A stretch of 64,000 nt of DNA from Prevotella sp. GTDB taxonomy: Bacteria > Bacteroidota > Bacteroidia > Bacteroidales > Bacteroidaceae. How positions within the stretch are numbered: position 1 is the stretch's first letter; each line of letters begins with the position of its first letter. A program made the translations under genes and the position numbers. Shown here one piece after another: positions 26,076-35,067 of the stretch. The stretch spans positions 62,001-126,000 of the forward strand of contig JAFZIZ010000008.1 in assembly GCA_017554145.1 (NCBI GenBank). Direction: 5' to 3'. The notes beneath the pieces are model-generated. The model ran no database searches. It was not told the origin of the DNA and saw nothing but the letters and a program-made list of their open reading frames with translations.

Positions 26076-26118
26076 AACGATTTTTGATTTATAATATGAT
26101 TAATTTGGATAATTTCCA

Positions 26119-26790
26119 TCAATACACACGGGGACCGAAGATAGAAGTGCCTACACGTACCATCGTACTACCCTCCTCTACGGCTATCGGATAGTCGTGA
26201 CTCATGCCCCAGGAACGCTCACAGAAATAGTCCTTGTCGGCAAAATACAGGGCTTTCAACTCGTCAAAGAGATTTCTGGCAATACGGAACTCAGAACGGA
26301 TCTGTTGCTCATCGTCAACAAACGACGCCATCATCATCAAACCACAGATACGGACATGCTCCAAAGCTCGCCATTCGCCATCTGCTAACAACTGTCTGCA
26401 GGCATCGGGAGTAAGGCCGTATTTAGTCTCTTCCTCTGCGATATGGAGTTCGAGTAATACATCAATAACGCGCTCATTTTTAGCAGCTTGCTTATCAATC
26501 TCTTTAAGGAGCTTTAAGGTGTCAACCGCCTCTATCATCGTAATATAAGGAGCGATATATTTTACCTTGTTGGTCTGGAGATGTCCGATGAAATGCCACT
26601 GGATATCTTTCGGCAGCGTCTCTACCTTTTGGCGCAGTTCCTGTTCGTGACTCTCACCAAAGATACGATGTCCTTCCTCGTAGGCAGACTCGATATATTC
26701 GTTTGGATGGTACTTACTAATAGCCACAAGGCGTACACCCTGTGGCAAATCAGCAAGAACTCGTTTCAGATTACTTTTTACGTCGTACAT
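26119..26790 (-). CDS. YggS-family pyridoxal phosphate homeostasis protein
   Basis: YggS/PLPBP proteins bind PLP without a known reaction and keep free PLP and vitamin B6 pools balanced. The 223-residue alanine-racemase-like barrel has the PLP lysine in LVAISKYHPNEYI (about residues 20-32), HFIGHLQTNKVKYI, and SWGMSHDYPIAVEEGSTMVR near the end, all diagnostic. The length is normal. It follows the DUF4494 gene by 2 nt, so expression is tied to the pseudokinase and DUF4494 proteins. Confidence 0.9.
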   Translation of the reverse strand: MYDVKSNLKRVLADLPQGVRLVAISKYHPNEYIESAYEEGHRIFGESHEQELRQKVETLPKDIQWHFIGHLQTNKVKYIAPYITMIEAVDTLKLLKEIDKQAAKNERVIDVLLELHIAEEETKYGLTPDACRQLLADGEWRALEHVRICGLMMMASFVDDEQQIRSEFRIARNLFDELKALYFADKDYFCERSWGMSHDYPIAVEEGSTMVRVGTSIFGPRVY

Positions 26791-26792
26791 AT

Positions 26793-27248
26793 TTACTCAT
26801 CGCTCTTTCCATATTCGAAGACATCCATCAGGGTTGACTCTGCAACACCGGCAATGACATAGTCGATCATAGAGCCGCCCATCGCCTCTTCGATATTGTT
26901 GACAGCACCTTTCAGAGTTGCTGCATGTACGAGATAGTTCACATTGCTGCGCTTCTCCTTCTCAGTCTTCTCATCGATGGTGATAAACTGGAGTTTAGCC
27001 TTATACCAACGGTCGGCAGAAGGATCATCACTAAAGAATATCTCTTTATAGGGGGCTATCTTGATGTCCTTGACGGTGAACTCACCACTGATATAACTGG
27101 ACATCTCTTCCATGATGCGCTTCTCTGCCTCTGTGAAACTGAGGGCATCAACGACATAATTCTCACTTACCTTCTTCTGCAAGCCGTCCTCCATTACTTT
27201 CTCGTAGGAAATCTTGCATTCAAACCAAATAGCTGTTCTTGATCTCAT
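26793..27248 (-). CDS. DUF4494-family protein
   Basis: The 151-residue cytoplasmic protein matches what I remember of DUF4494: IWFECKISYEK at the start, then VDALSFTEAEKRI, ISGEFTVKDIK, RWYKAKLQFIT and a MDVFEY ending. The family seems restricted to Bacteroidetes and has no assigned role. A compact alpha/beta fold is likely. It lies 6 nt after the pseudokinase gene and 2 nt before yggS; from memory the DUF4494-yggS pairing recurs in this phylum, which suggests a functional link. Confidence 0.8.
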   Translation of the reverse strand: MRSRTAIWFECKISYEKVMEDGLQKKVSENYVVDALSFTEAEKRIMEEMSSYISGEFTVKDIKIAPYKEIFFSDDPSADRWYKAKLQFITIDEKTEKEKRSNVNYLVHAATLKGAVNNIEEAMGGSMIDYVIAGVAESTLMDVFEYGKSDE

Positions 27249-27254
27249 ATTTTT

Positions 27255-28517
27255 TTACTTTTTATTTTTTTTATCTGGCAATTGTACGCCACGACTATTG
27301 GAGCCACCCAATGCATTCTTTTTCTGTTCAGTGAGACGCTCGATAATCTCCGTAGCAATCAACTGACTGCGTCCTGGATCCAATGCAGACTCGGCAGCAA
27401 TCTCCTGTTGCGCCTTCATCAGTTCGTCAACCGTAGACTCACTCGTTGCCTGAAAGTTCTTCTCGCTGACGTTCATACTCGACTTATTATAGATCTTCGA
27501 GAGAATCTTATCAGCTGCAGCCTCGTAGCGCTTGCGGAAGATAGCCTCTGCCTTTGCCTGATACTCCTGTTGTGATACATGTTCCGCAGCCACCAGTGAG
27601 TCACCATCAGCAGCAACACCCAGTTCTTCAGGAGAGAAACCGTCGTCAATCAAATCGTCTGTTGCCTGACGGGGAGCAGGTTTCACATATTCTACCTCGT
27701 GGGTCTCTGGCATCATGTCGAAATAAAGAGCGATAATCAAGCCAGCAATAGCAACGGCAATAATACCAGTGATAATGGAACGATAGGTATTACGCTTGAG
27801 GTTGATGCTTTTCAGCATGTCATCGGGAGTGGCATAACGGTCTTCAGGAGCCTCGCTGACTGCCTTCTTGATGACGCGACGTAACTCCAAGGGGATGTCC
27901 GACTGGTCGAAAATTTTCTGTAAAAGTTTACCAATAGAATACACATCACAACGGTCGTCTATTGTTCCCCTGTTCATCACCTCTGGAGCCACATACTGCT
28001 CCTGACCATTACAATAGAGTTGTGTGGGATCGCCCATCGACAGATAATGAGAGCCGACAGTCGGCAACAACACGGCATTGTCGCCCTTACGAAGGAAGAT
28101 TGTCTGCGGCGAGTAACAAACATAGAACACGCCCTGCTCATGCAGATAGGCAGTAACCTCCAATAACTCTCGCGTGAAATTCTCGATGAAATTAGGCTCT
28201 GCCACAATAGATGGCGTATCGTTGAGCACTTGCTGTAAAGGCTGATATTGTCCCAATTCCAACTCCAGACGGGTAATATCTGTTCCTTCCTTAACAGGAC
28301 GGAAATGAAGGATGTGCTGATTGTTGAGTTTGGAGTTGGTCTCGCAGTCAGCCTTCAAAGCCTCTGAGAACTTGATATTATTGTTCAACTCTGGGAAGAT
28401 GTCCACTACACTGCGAAACTTACCATCAATCTGTTGACGATAATACTCACCTATAGGCAAGCGCGTCTTATTCAGCTTACCATCTTTTCTCAACGCAATA
28501 AGTTCTTCGTAATTCAT
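27255..28517 (-). CDS. Membrane pseudokinase with Ser/Thr kinase fold
   Basis: The 420-residue protein has a kinase-like domain (about residues 15-240), one transmembrane helix (about 247-266, IITGIIAVAIAGLIIALYF) and a C-terminal extracytoplasmic part. The C-lobe is recognisable by YVAPEVM and the F-helix DVYSIGKLL. The catalytic residues are gone: the HRDxKxxN loop reads FYVCYSPQTIFL (about 131-142), so Asp, Lys and Asn are replaced by Cys, Ser and Thr, and the DFG segment reads LPTVG. It should bind rather than phosphorylate. It leads an operon with DUF4494, YggS and a secreted protein, behind its own promoter. Confidence 0.8.
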   Translation of the reverse strand: MNYEELIALRKDGKLNKTRLPIGEYYRQQIDGKFRSVVDIFPELNNNIKFSEALKADCETNSKLNNQHILHFRPVKEGTDITRLELELGQYQPLQQVLNDTPSIVAEPNFIENFTRELLEVTAYLHEQGVFYVCYSPQTIFLRKGDNAVLLPTVGSHYLSMGDPTQLYCNGQEQYVAPEVMNRGTIDDRCDVYSIGKLLQKIFDQSDIPLELRRVIKKAVSEAPEDRYATPDDMLKSINLKRNTYRSIITGIIAVAIAGLIIALYFDMMPETHEVEYVKPAPRQATDDLIDDGFSPEELGVAADGDSLVAAEHVSQQEYQAKAEAIFRKRYEAAADKILSKIYNKSSMNVSEKNFQATSESTVDELMKAQQEIAAESALDPGRSQLIATEIIERLTEQKKNALGGSNSRGVQLPDKKNKK

Positions 28518-28538
28518 TTTTTATTCGTTTTGGATGCG

Positions 28539-28570
28539 CAAAAGTAAGCATAAATTCCGAATTTGGCAAA
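28539..28570 (-). promoter_or_regulatory. Promoter of the pseudokinase operon
   Basis: On the minus strand TTTG (28567-28570), exactly 20 nt, TACTTTTG (28539-28546). The start codon is 21 nt downstream. Its -33 box lies 5 nt from that of the divergent aminotransferase promoter. Confidence 0.8.
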
Positions 28571-28575
28571 AAATA

Positions 28576-28607
28576 TTTGGTTTTCTTCTCACTTATTCGT
28601 AATTTTG
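28576..28607 (+). promoter_or_regulatory. Promoter of the aminotransferase gene
   Basis: TTTG (28576-28579), exactly 20 nt, TAATTTTG (28600-28607), then CA. The start codon is 28 nt downstream. Confidence 0.8.
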
Positions 28608-28635
28608 CACCCGATTTACGTAAATTAGACAAACA

Positions 28636-29838
28636 ATGCCGGAAATATCAGTTCGCGGACTGGAGATGCCCGAATCACCGATTCGAAAACTCGCACCTCT
28701 TGCTGCCGCAGCAAAAAAGAGAGGTACAAAGGTGTACCATCTGAATATCGGACAGCCCGACCTGCCTACGCCGCAGGTGGGTCTTGATGCTTTGAAACAA
28801 ATCGACCGTGACATTCTGGAGTATTCTCCCTCACAAGGTTATCTGAGTTATCGTGAGAAACTTGTCAGCTATTACGCGAAATACAATATCAATGTTACTG
28901 CCGACGATATTATCATTACCTCTGGAGGTTCAGAGGCGGTGCTGTTTGCCTTCCTTTCATGTCTGAATCCAGGTGATGAGATTATCGTGCCAGAGCCTGC
29001 CTATGCCAACTATATGGCGTTTGCTATCTCTGCTGGTGCGAAGATACGTACTATTGCTACAACAATCGACGAGGGCTTCTCCTTGCCGAAGGTGGAGAAA
29101 TTCGAGGAGTTGATCAACGACCGCACTCGTGCTATCATGATCTGCAACCCCAACAACCCGACGGGTTATCTATATACCCGACGTGAGATGAACCAGATTC
29201 GTGACTTGGTGAAGAAATACGACCTGTATCTCTTCTCCGACGAAGTATATCGCGAGTATATCTATACGGGGTCTCCCTATATTTCTGCCTGCCATCTGGA
29301 AGGTATTGAGCAGAACGTTATCCTCATCGACTCTGTATCGAAGCGTTACTCAGAATGTGGTATCCGTATTGGTGCGCTGATTACGAAGAATCAGGAGGTA
29401 CGCAAGGCTGTGATGAAATTCTGTCAGGCTCGTCTCTCACCTCCTCTGATTGGTCAGATTGTGGCTGAAGCATCATTGGATGCTCCTGAGGAATACTATC
29501 GTGACGTCTATGATGAATATGTGGAGCGCCGTAAGTGTCTGATTGACGGTCTCAACCGTATTCCTGGTGTCTACTCTCCTATTCCTATGGGTGCTTTCTA
29601 TACCGTTGCCAAGTTGCCTGTTGACGATGCTGAGCGTTTCTGTCGCTGGTGCCTTGCTGACTTCGAATATGAGGGTGAGACGGTGATGATGGCTCCTGCC
29701 GCAGGATTCTATACCACTCCGGGTGCAGGCATCAATCAGGTACGTATCGCCTATGTGCTGAAGAAGAAAGACTTGGAGCGTGCACTCTTCATTCTGCAGA
29801 AAGCACTCGAAACCTACCCCGGAAGAGTAATGGATTAA
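28636..29838 (+). CDS. Class I/II pyridoxal phosphate aminotransferase
   Basis: The 400-residue fold-type I enzyme has HLNIGQPDLPTP at the N-terminus, SGGSEAVLFAF (PLP phosphate binding), NPNNPTGYLYTR, SDEVYREYIY, and the Schiff-base Lys in DSVSKRYSECGIRIG. It is of the aspartate aminotransferase superfamily. The amino donor and acceptor cannot be fixed from sequence. No biosynthetic neighbour helps: a LolC/E-type permease starts on the last base of its stop codon (TAATG). Confidence 0.9.
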   Translation: MPEISVRGLEMPESPIRKLAPLAAAAKKRGTKVYHLNIGQPDLPTPQVGLDALKQIDRDILEYSPSQGYLSYREKLVSYYAKYNINVTADDIIITSGGSEAVLFAFLSCLNPGDEIIVPEPAYANYMAFAISAGAKIRTIATTIDEGFSLPKVEKFEELINDRTRAIMICNPNNPTGYLYTRREMNQIRDLVKKYDLYLFSDEVYREYIYTGSPYISACHLEGIEQNVILIDSVSKRYSECGIRIGALITKNQEVRKAVMKFCQARLSPPLIGQIVAEASLDAPEEYYRDVYDEYVERRKCLIDGLNRIPGVYSPIPMGAFYTVAKLPVDDAERFCRWCLADFEYEGETVMMAPAAGFYTTPGAGINQVRIAYVLKKKDLERALFILQKALETYPGRVMD

Positions 29839-31085
29839 TGAACTTTCCGTTTTTTATTGCCCGAAGGATATATTCTGATCATGGAGACCATCGTAAGGTG
29901 AGTCGCCCTGCTATCCGTATCGCTACCATCGGTGTGACTATCGGACTTGCCGTCATGATTGTCACAGTAGCCGTAGTCTTGGGCTTTAAGCATACCATCC
30001 GCGACAAAGTGGTGGGATTCGGAAGTCATATTCAGGTAGAGAGTTTCATCAGTTCTCAGAGTGCTACGCCCTATCCCGTTTGCATTGACGACTCCCTTTA
30101 CAAAGTTCTGAAGTCTATTCCTGGTGTGCGCCACGTAGGACGTTATGCCGTGACACAAGGAATCCTGAAAACAGACAGTGATTTCTTGGGTGTAGCCATC
30201 AAGGGTATCGGTGAGGATTACGACACCCATTTCCTGCAAAGCAATGTGGTAGAGGGAAAGATGCCTGCCTTCTCCAGCGAGAAGAGTTCGTACCAGATCA
30301 TGATATCTCGGATGACTGCAAATAAACTTGGACTTAGCGTAGGCGACCGAGTATATGCCTACTTTATCGGCTATGATGATGTACGGGCCCGTAAGTTCAA
30401 TGTGGCTGCTATCTATGAAACCAATATGACACAGTTTGACGAGGCATTGTGTTTTACTGATCTGCCCATACCCGTAAAATTGAACAAATGGGAGAAAGGC
30501 CAATGTAGCGGTGCCGAACTGTTGGTTGATAACTTCGACCAGCTTAAAAGCGTTTCAGAACGTGTGATAGAACGTGTTAACAGACATACTGATCACAATG
30601 GTGAGATACTTACCTCACACACCATCCAAGAGGCCTGTCCACAGATATTCTCGTGGCTCAACCTCCTCGATATCAACGTATGGATTATTCTTGCTCTAAT
30701 GGTTTGTGTGGCAGGTTTCACGATGATCAGTGGACTGCTCATTATCATTCTTGAACGTACGCAAACCATCGGATTGCTGAAAGCTTTGGGAGCACGCAAC
30801 AAGAGTGTGCGTCATACGTTCCTGTGGTTTGCCGTTTTCATCGTCGGACAAGGATTGCTCTGGGGTAATATCATTGGCATCGGGGTGATTCTGTTACAAC
30901 AACACACAGGCTTTATCCAGCTGAATCCTGCCAACTACTACGTCAGCACAGCACCCATGGAACTGAACATTCCACTGATTGTGCTCCTCAACATTGCCAC
31001 CCTACTCATCACTATCTTTATACTTATAGCACCCTCATACCTCGTCTCGCGTATCCATCCGGCACGCTCAATGAGGTATGAGTAA
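29838..31085 (+). CDS. FtsX-family permease of LolC/LolE type
   Basis: The 415-residue protein has the LolC/E layout: an N-terminal helix (IGVTIGLAVMIVTVAVVLGF, about 32-51), a large periplasmic domain (about 55-270), then three C-terminal helices with WIILALMVCVAGFTMISGL and LLKALGARNKSVRHTF. LolCDE moves lipoproteins from the inner membrane to the LolA carrier. The start FPFFIARRIY resembles that of LolC/E. No ATPase gene is adjacent. Other FtsX-like exporters remain possible. Confidence 0.8.
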   Translation: MNFPFFIARRIYSDHGDHRKVSRPAIRIATIGVTIGLAVMIVTVAVVLGFKHTIRDKVVGFGSHIQVESFISSQSATPYPVCIDDSLYKVLKSIPGVRHVGRYAVTQGILKTDSDFLGVAIKGIGEDYDTHFLQSNVVEGKMPAFSSEKSSYQIMISRMTANKLGLSVGDRVYAYFIGYDDVRARKFNVAAIYETNMTQFDEALCFTDLPIPVKLNKWEKGQCSGAELLVDNFDQLKSVSERVIERVNRHTDHNGEILTSHTIQEACPQIFSWLNLLDINVWIILALMVCVAGFTMISGLLIIILERTQTIGLLKALGARNKSVRHTFLWFAVFIVGQGLLWGNIIGIGVILLQQHTGFIQLNPANYYVSTAPMELNIPLIVLLNIATLLITIFILIAPSYLVSRIHPARSMRYE

Positions 31086-31106
31086 GTGTATAAAAAGATT
31101 TCGGGA

Positions 31107-32078
31107 TTAGTTATTTACCGTACCACCTACAATGTCGAGCAGTTCGGAAGTAATTGCCTGCTGACGACTCTTGTTGTACTGCAGGTTCAGTTGTCGCAAG
31201 AGCTCATCGGCATTATCCGTTGCCGTCTGCATGGCCACCATACGGGCGGCATGCTCGGAGGCAACACTGTCGAGAAGAGCTGTGTACAACATCAAGTGGG
31301 CCAGTTTCGGCATAAGTTGTGAAAGCACAGTGTTCATATCAGGCTCCACGATGAAGTTATCGTTTAAAGGCACAGCCTCGTTCTCACCTCTTACCACCTT
31401 TCTCTTACCTCTCTTCTTCAGATAGTCTTGAGCCTTCTTGGTAACAATGTTTGTAGTAAGATCGCGCTCATGATCACGCTCCAACTCACTCTCGATATCT
31501 ATAGGCAGGAACGTCTTTGTAGTGAGGACCTGTGAGCCAGCACTCTTAAAGTGATGGTAGATGAGGTCAACCTTATCTATCTCACCCTTTGCAAAGCGGC
31601 CTCCCAACTCCATCGCTATCTCTATACACTGATGAACGTTGGGATGGTCAATCATGTCGGCGTAGTTACCCATGACATGATAGCCTAACTTCTGAGCTTT
31701 CTCAGCCACCTTTCTACCAATAGGATAAATATCGATATTCTCGATTCCTATCTCCTCAGCCAATTCGCTAACGGTATGTTGCATAAGCTTGATAATGTTA
31801 GCATTAAAGCCACCACATAGCGACGAATTGCTAGAGAATACCACCAAGGCGGCACGCTTCACGGGACGCTCTTGATCGAAGATGGTCTGTGCCTCTGCCT
31901 CTGCTGCCAAGAATGACTTCAGGATATGCTCCAACATAGTTTCGTAAGGCAGCATATTCTGGATGGCTACCTGCGCATGATGGAGTTTCGACGAAGCCAC
32001 CATCTTCATTGCACTCGTAATCTTACGTGTGCTCTGAACACTGGCAATACGTCCTTTTATTTCCTTCAGACTGGGCAT
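31107..32078 (-). CDS. atpG: F-type ATP synthase subunit gamma
   Basis: Gamma is the central rotor shaft. The 323-residue protein has the N-terminal helix SLKEIKGRIASVQSTRKITS, SLCGGFNANI and the C-terminal helix with ARMVAMQTATDNADELL. It is longer than the usual ~290 residues: an extra basic/acidic stretch around residues 195-245 (ERDHERDL...KKRGKRKVVRG) accounts for this, as is common in Bacteroidetes. It is last in the atp cluster, 6 nt after atpA, and convergent with the LolC/E-type gene. Confidence 0.95.
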   Translation of the reverse strand: MPSLKEIKGRIASVQSTRKITSAMKMVASSKLHHAQVAIQNMLPYETMLEHILKSFLAAEAEAQTIFDQERPVKRAALVVFSSNSSLCGGFNANIIKLMQHTVSELAEEIGIENIDIYPIGRKVAEKAQKLGYHVMGNYADMIDHPNVHQCIEIAMELGGRFAKGEIDKVDLIYHHFKSAGSQVLTTKTFLPIDIESELERDHERDLTTNIVTKKAQDYLKKRGKRKVVRGENEAVPLNDNFIVEPDMNTVLSQLMPKLAHLMLYTALLDSVASEHAARMVAMQTATDNADELLRQLNLQYNKSRQQAITSELLDIVGGTVNN

Positions 32079-32084
32079 AGGCTA

Positions 32085-33671
32085 TCAGGCTTTATAGGTT
32101 CCTGCTATATCGAACATGATTTCCTCAATCTTGTCAGTCGTGGCATCATCAATCTTACCTGCGGCAAGCGTCTCAATCACTTCAGGAGCGCTGGAACGCA
32201 GTTTGTCGAGGAAGGCTGTCTGACACTCACGAACCTTATCAATGGGTACTTCACGCATCAGACCGTGAACACCACAATAGAGGATAGCTACCTGCTCACC
32301 AACGGGCATGGGGCTATACTGAGGCTGAATCAACAGCTGGTTGTTCTTACGACCACGATCCAGCGTCATTGCCGTCACAGCATCCATATCGGAAGAGAAC
32401 TTCGAGAAGGCCTCGAGCTCACGATACTGAGCCTGGTCGATCTTCAACGTACCAGCCACCTTCTTCATAGACTTGATCTGTGCAGAACCACCTACACGGC
32501 TTACGGAGATACCTACGTTGATGGCAGGACGGAAACCTTGGTTGAAGAGGTCACTCTCCAAGAATATCTGTCCATCAGTAATAGAAATCACATTTGTGGG
32601 GATATAAGCTGATACGTCACCAGCCTGTGTCTCAATGATAGGCAATGCTGTCAATGAGCCACCACCCTTTACATATCCTTTCATGCACTCGGGCAAATCG
32701 TTCATCTGCTCAGCCACCTCCTGTTGTTCGTTCATCTTAGCAGCACGCTCCAACAGACGAGAGTGGAGATAGAACACATCACCGGGATATGCCTCACGTC
32801 CAGAAGGACGACGGAGAATCAACGATACCTCACGATAGGCAACAGCCTGCTTCGACAGGTCGTCGTAAACAACCAATGCTGGCAGACCTCTATCACGGAA
32901 ATACTCACCGATGGCAGCACCTGCAAATGGAGCGTAATACTGCATGGCGGCAGGATCAGCAGCGGTAGCAGCCACCACGATAGTATAAGGCATAGCACCA
33001 TGCTCCTTCAGCGTCTGCACCAAGGTAGCAACGGTAGATGCCTTCTGTCCGATGGCAACATAGATACAATAGACAGGTTTGCCTGCCTCATAGAAACTCT
33101 TTTGATTGATGATGGTATCCACGGCAATAGCCGTCTTACCCGTCTGACGGTCACCGATAATCAACTCACGCTGTCCACGACCAATGGGAATCATCGAGTC
33201 AATAGCCTTCAGACCCGTCTGCAACGGTTCCTTAACGGGCTGACGATAGATTACACCTGGAGCCTTACGGTCAAGTGGCATCTCGAAAGAGTCAGTAAGG
33301 TCGATATCCCCCTTGCCGTCGACAGCCTGTCCAAGAGGATTGATGACACGTCCCAGCATATTGTCGTTGACGCGGATAGAGGCAATACGCTTTGTACGCT
33401 TTACCACCTGTCCTTCCTTGATACCAGCCGTAGGACCGAGGAGCACACAACCGACATTGTCTTCCTCCAGGTTCATCACGATAGCCATCGTACCATTCTC
33501 AAACTCCAACAGCTCATTGGCCTCTGCATTGCGTAGTCCATAGATACGAGCCACACCGTCACTGACAGTGAGCACAGTACCTACTTCGTCAAACTTCTCC
33601 GCACTCGAGATGCCCTGTAACTGGGCGAGCAGTACTTGGCTGACTTCGCTTGGTTTAATTTTATCTGACAT
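32085..33671 (-). CDS. atpA: F-type ATP synthase subunit alpha
   Basis: Alpha is the non-catalytic nucleotide-binding subunit of the F1 hexamer. The 528-residue protein has the P-loop [11 protein letters not shown] (about residues 171-181), the arginine-finger region [11 protein letters not shown], and the family signature [11 protein letters not shown]. It lies 7 nt after atpH and 6 nt before atpG, inside one long minus-strand unit. Several long open frames on the opposite strand are shadows. Confidence 0.97.
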   Translation of the reverse strand: MSDKIKPSEVSQVLLAQLQGISSAEKFDEVGTVLTVSDGVARIYGLRNAEANELLEFENGTMAIVMNLEEDNVGCVLLGPTAGIKEGQVVKRTKRIASIRVNDNMLGRVINPLGQAVDGKGDIDLTDSFEMPLDRKAPGVIYRQPVKEPLQTGLKAIDSMIPIGRGQRELIIGDRQTGKTAIAVDTIINQKSFYEAGKPVYCIYVAIGQKASTVATLVQTLKEHGAMPYTIVVAATAADPAAMQYYAPFAGAAIGEYFRDRGLPALVVYDDLSKQAVAYREVSLILRRPSGREAYPGDVFYLHSRLLERAAKMNEQQEVAEQMNDLPECMKGYVKGGGSLTALPIIETQAGDVSAYIPTNVISITDGQIFLESDLFNQGFRPAINVGISVSRVGGSAQIKSMKKVAGTLKIDQAQYRELEAFSKFSSDMDAVTAMTLDRGRKNNQLLIQPQYSPMPVGEQVAILYCGVHGLMREVPIDKVRECQTAFLDKLRSSAPEVIETLAAGKIDDATTDKIEEIMFDIAGTYKA

Positions 33672-33678
33672 TGTTTAT

Positions 33679-34215
33679 TTACTTTTTAAGTGTGTTAAGA
33701 ATATTGTTGAGTTTCGACCTGACACTGGCATCCATACGGAAGGTGTCGTATTCAAGGATGAAACCACCGATAATGTCAGGATTCACCTCCGTCTCAAACT
33801 CCACAGTACCATTAGTCTTGCTCTCCACCATCTGGCGCATCTTCTGCTCTGTCTGAGCCGAGACACGGGCAGCAGTGGTAAGCTTTCCACGGATGACGTT
33901 CTTCTGCTTGCGATAGAGCGTGACATAGCTATTAGCCATAAACTGCATCACGTTCTCACGATCTTCTTTCAGCACGAGACGGATGAAACTCTTTGTCAGC
34001 GCACTAACCTTCTCGCCAGAGGCCGTTTGTAGCAACGTCTCTTTCTTGTCTTTCGAGAGCATGGGATTGTCTATCGTCTGACGCAACTGTGGTACCTCCA
34101 CGAAACTTTTGGCAAGGGTCATCATTTCCTGATAGACTTGCTCATCCAGCTTCTGGTCGGTAGCACTCTTCAGTAGCGCTCTCGCATATCTTACCGATAT
34201 TACTCCGATATCCAT
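33679..34215 (-). CDS. atpH: F-type ATP synthase subunit delta
   Basis: Delta (OSCP) joins the peripheral stalk to F1. The 178-residue protein begins MDIGVISVRYARALLKSATD, the typical N-terminal helical bundle, and ends with VNPDIIGGFILEYDTFRMDASVRSKL, the conserved OSCP tail. It starts 27 nt after the atpF stop; that spacer is made of four AATTNAN-type 7-nt repeats (34220-34247). Confidence 0.93.
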   Translation of the reverse strand: MDIGVISVRYARALLKSATDQKLDEQVYQEMMTLAKSFVEVPQLRQTIDNPMLSKDKKETLLQTASGEKVSALTKSFIRLVLKEDRENVMQFMANSYVTLYRKQKNVIRGKLTTAARVSAQTEQKMRQMVESKTNGTVEFETEVNPDIIGGFILEYDTFRMDASVRSKLNNILNTLKK

Positions 34216-34219
34216 ACGC

Positions 34220-34247
34220 TTAATTCAATTGACAATTAAGAATTAGT
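34220..34247 (-). repeat. Four 7-nt repeats between atpF and atpH
   Basis: The plus strand reads TTAATTC, AATTGAC, AATTAAG, AATTAGT. The last unit contains the atpF stop codon. Confidence 0.6.
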
Positions 34248-34737
34248 TAGCAGAAACATCATCCAGCATACGATTAATCAAATCCATCTGTGCTTGGTCG
34301 CCTTGCAAGTTCTGACGAAGAACCTTCTCAGCAATCTCGACACTCAGCGTAGCTACTTGCTTGCGGATGTCGGCAATGGCAGCTTTCTTCTCCTGTTCGA
34401 TGGCGGCTTTTGCATCGTCCAACAAACGGGCGCCTTCTACCCTCGCCTTCTCCTGGGCTTTCTCTACAATGGCATCACGCGTCTCAGCAGCCTCCTTCAA
34501 TATCTGAGCCTGCTTCTCACGTGCTTCCTGTAAGATGGATTCACCTTCTTTCTGAATATTGGCAAGACGTTCGTTAGCCTCATGCGCCTTCTTCAGCGAC
34601 GAGTCAATATAGTCCTTGCGGTCAAGCTCCATCTTGACAATCACGGGGAAACCCCATTTCCACAAGACGAAGAGGACCACCAAGAAGACGATCGTCATCC
34701 AAAACAGTAATCCAAAACCAGGTGTTATTAATGACAT
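34243..34737 (-). CDS. atpF: F-type ATP synthase subunit b
   Basis: Subunit b is the membrane-anchored dimeric stator. The 164-residue protein has one N-terminal transmembrane helix (about residues 5-30, FWMTIVFLVVLFVLWKWGFP) followed by a long charged coiled coil (AHEANERLANIQKEGESILQ and so on). A single b gene is present, so the stalk should be a homodimer. It lies 47 nt after atpE. Confidence 0.95.
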   Translation of the reverse strand: MSLITPGFGLLFWMTIVFLVVLFVLWKWGFPVIVKMELDRKDYIDSSLKKAHEANERLANIQKEGESILQEAREKQAQILKEAAETRDAIVEKAQEKARVEGARLLDDAKAAIEQEKKAAIADIRKQVATLSVEIAEKVLRQNLQGDQAQMDLINRMLDDVSAN

Positions 34738-34784
34738 AAGCTGTGATTGAAATTACACAATATTGTCCAGATAACCAGCACCTT

Positions 34785-35027
34785 TTATACGAAGAGAGCC
34801 AGCAGTGCGATAATAATAGCGAAGAAAGCTACACCCTCAATAAGAGCGGCTGCCACAATCATGTTTGAACGCAGGTCGTTGATCTTCTCTGGCTGACGTG
34901 CCATAGCATCCATAGCCTGTCCACCAATCTTACCGATACCGAGACCAGCACCAATAACTGCTAAACCACCGCCGATAGCGGCACCCAAATTCGCAAATGG
35001 AATTGTTGACAAAATTAATGAAATCAT
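34785..35027 (-). CDS. atpE: F-type ATP synthase subunit c
   Basis: The 80-residue hairpin of two membrane helices forms the rotor ring. The polar loop is ARQPEKIND and the ion-binding carboxylate is the Glu in AALIEGVAFF (about residue 64). The residues that mark sodium rings (Gln on helix 1, Ser or Thr right after the Glu) are absent: the equivalents are Ile and Gly. Proton coupling is therefore the better reading. Confidence 0.96.
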   Translation of the reverse strand: MISLILSTIPFANLGAAIGGGLAVIGAGLGIGKIGGQAMDAMARQPEKINDLRSNMIVAAALIEGVAFFAIIIALLALFV

Positions 35028-35067
35028 AATCTTAAAATTTTAATTGTTAATATTATATCTTTACTTT

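Noticed and set aside
32724-33536. A 270-codon open frame on the plus strand
   Set aside because: It is antisense to the very conserved atpA; a shadow of codon bias.
34785-35027. Sodium-dependent ATP synthase c ring
   Set aside because: The Gln and Ser/Thr sodium ligands are absent; only the carboxylate common to all rings is present.
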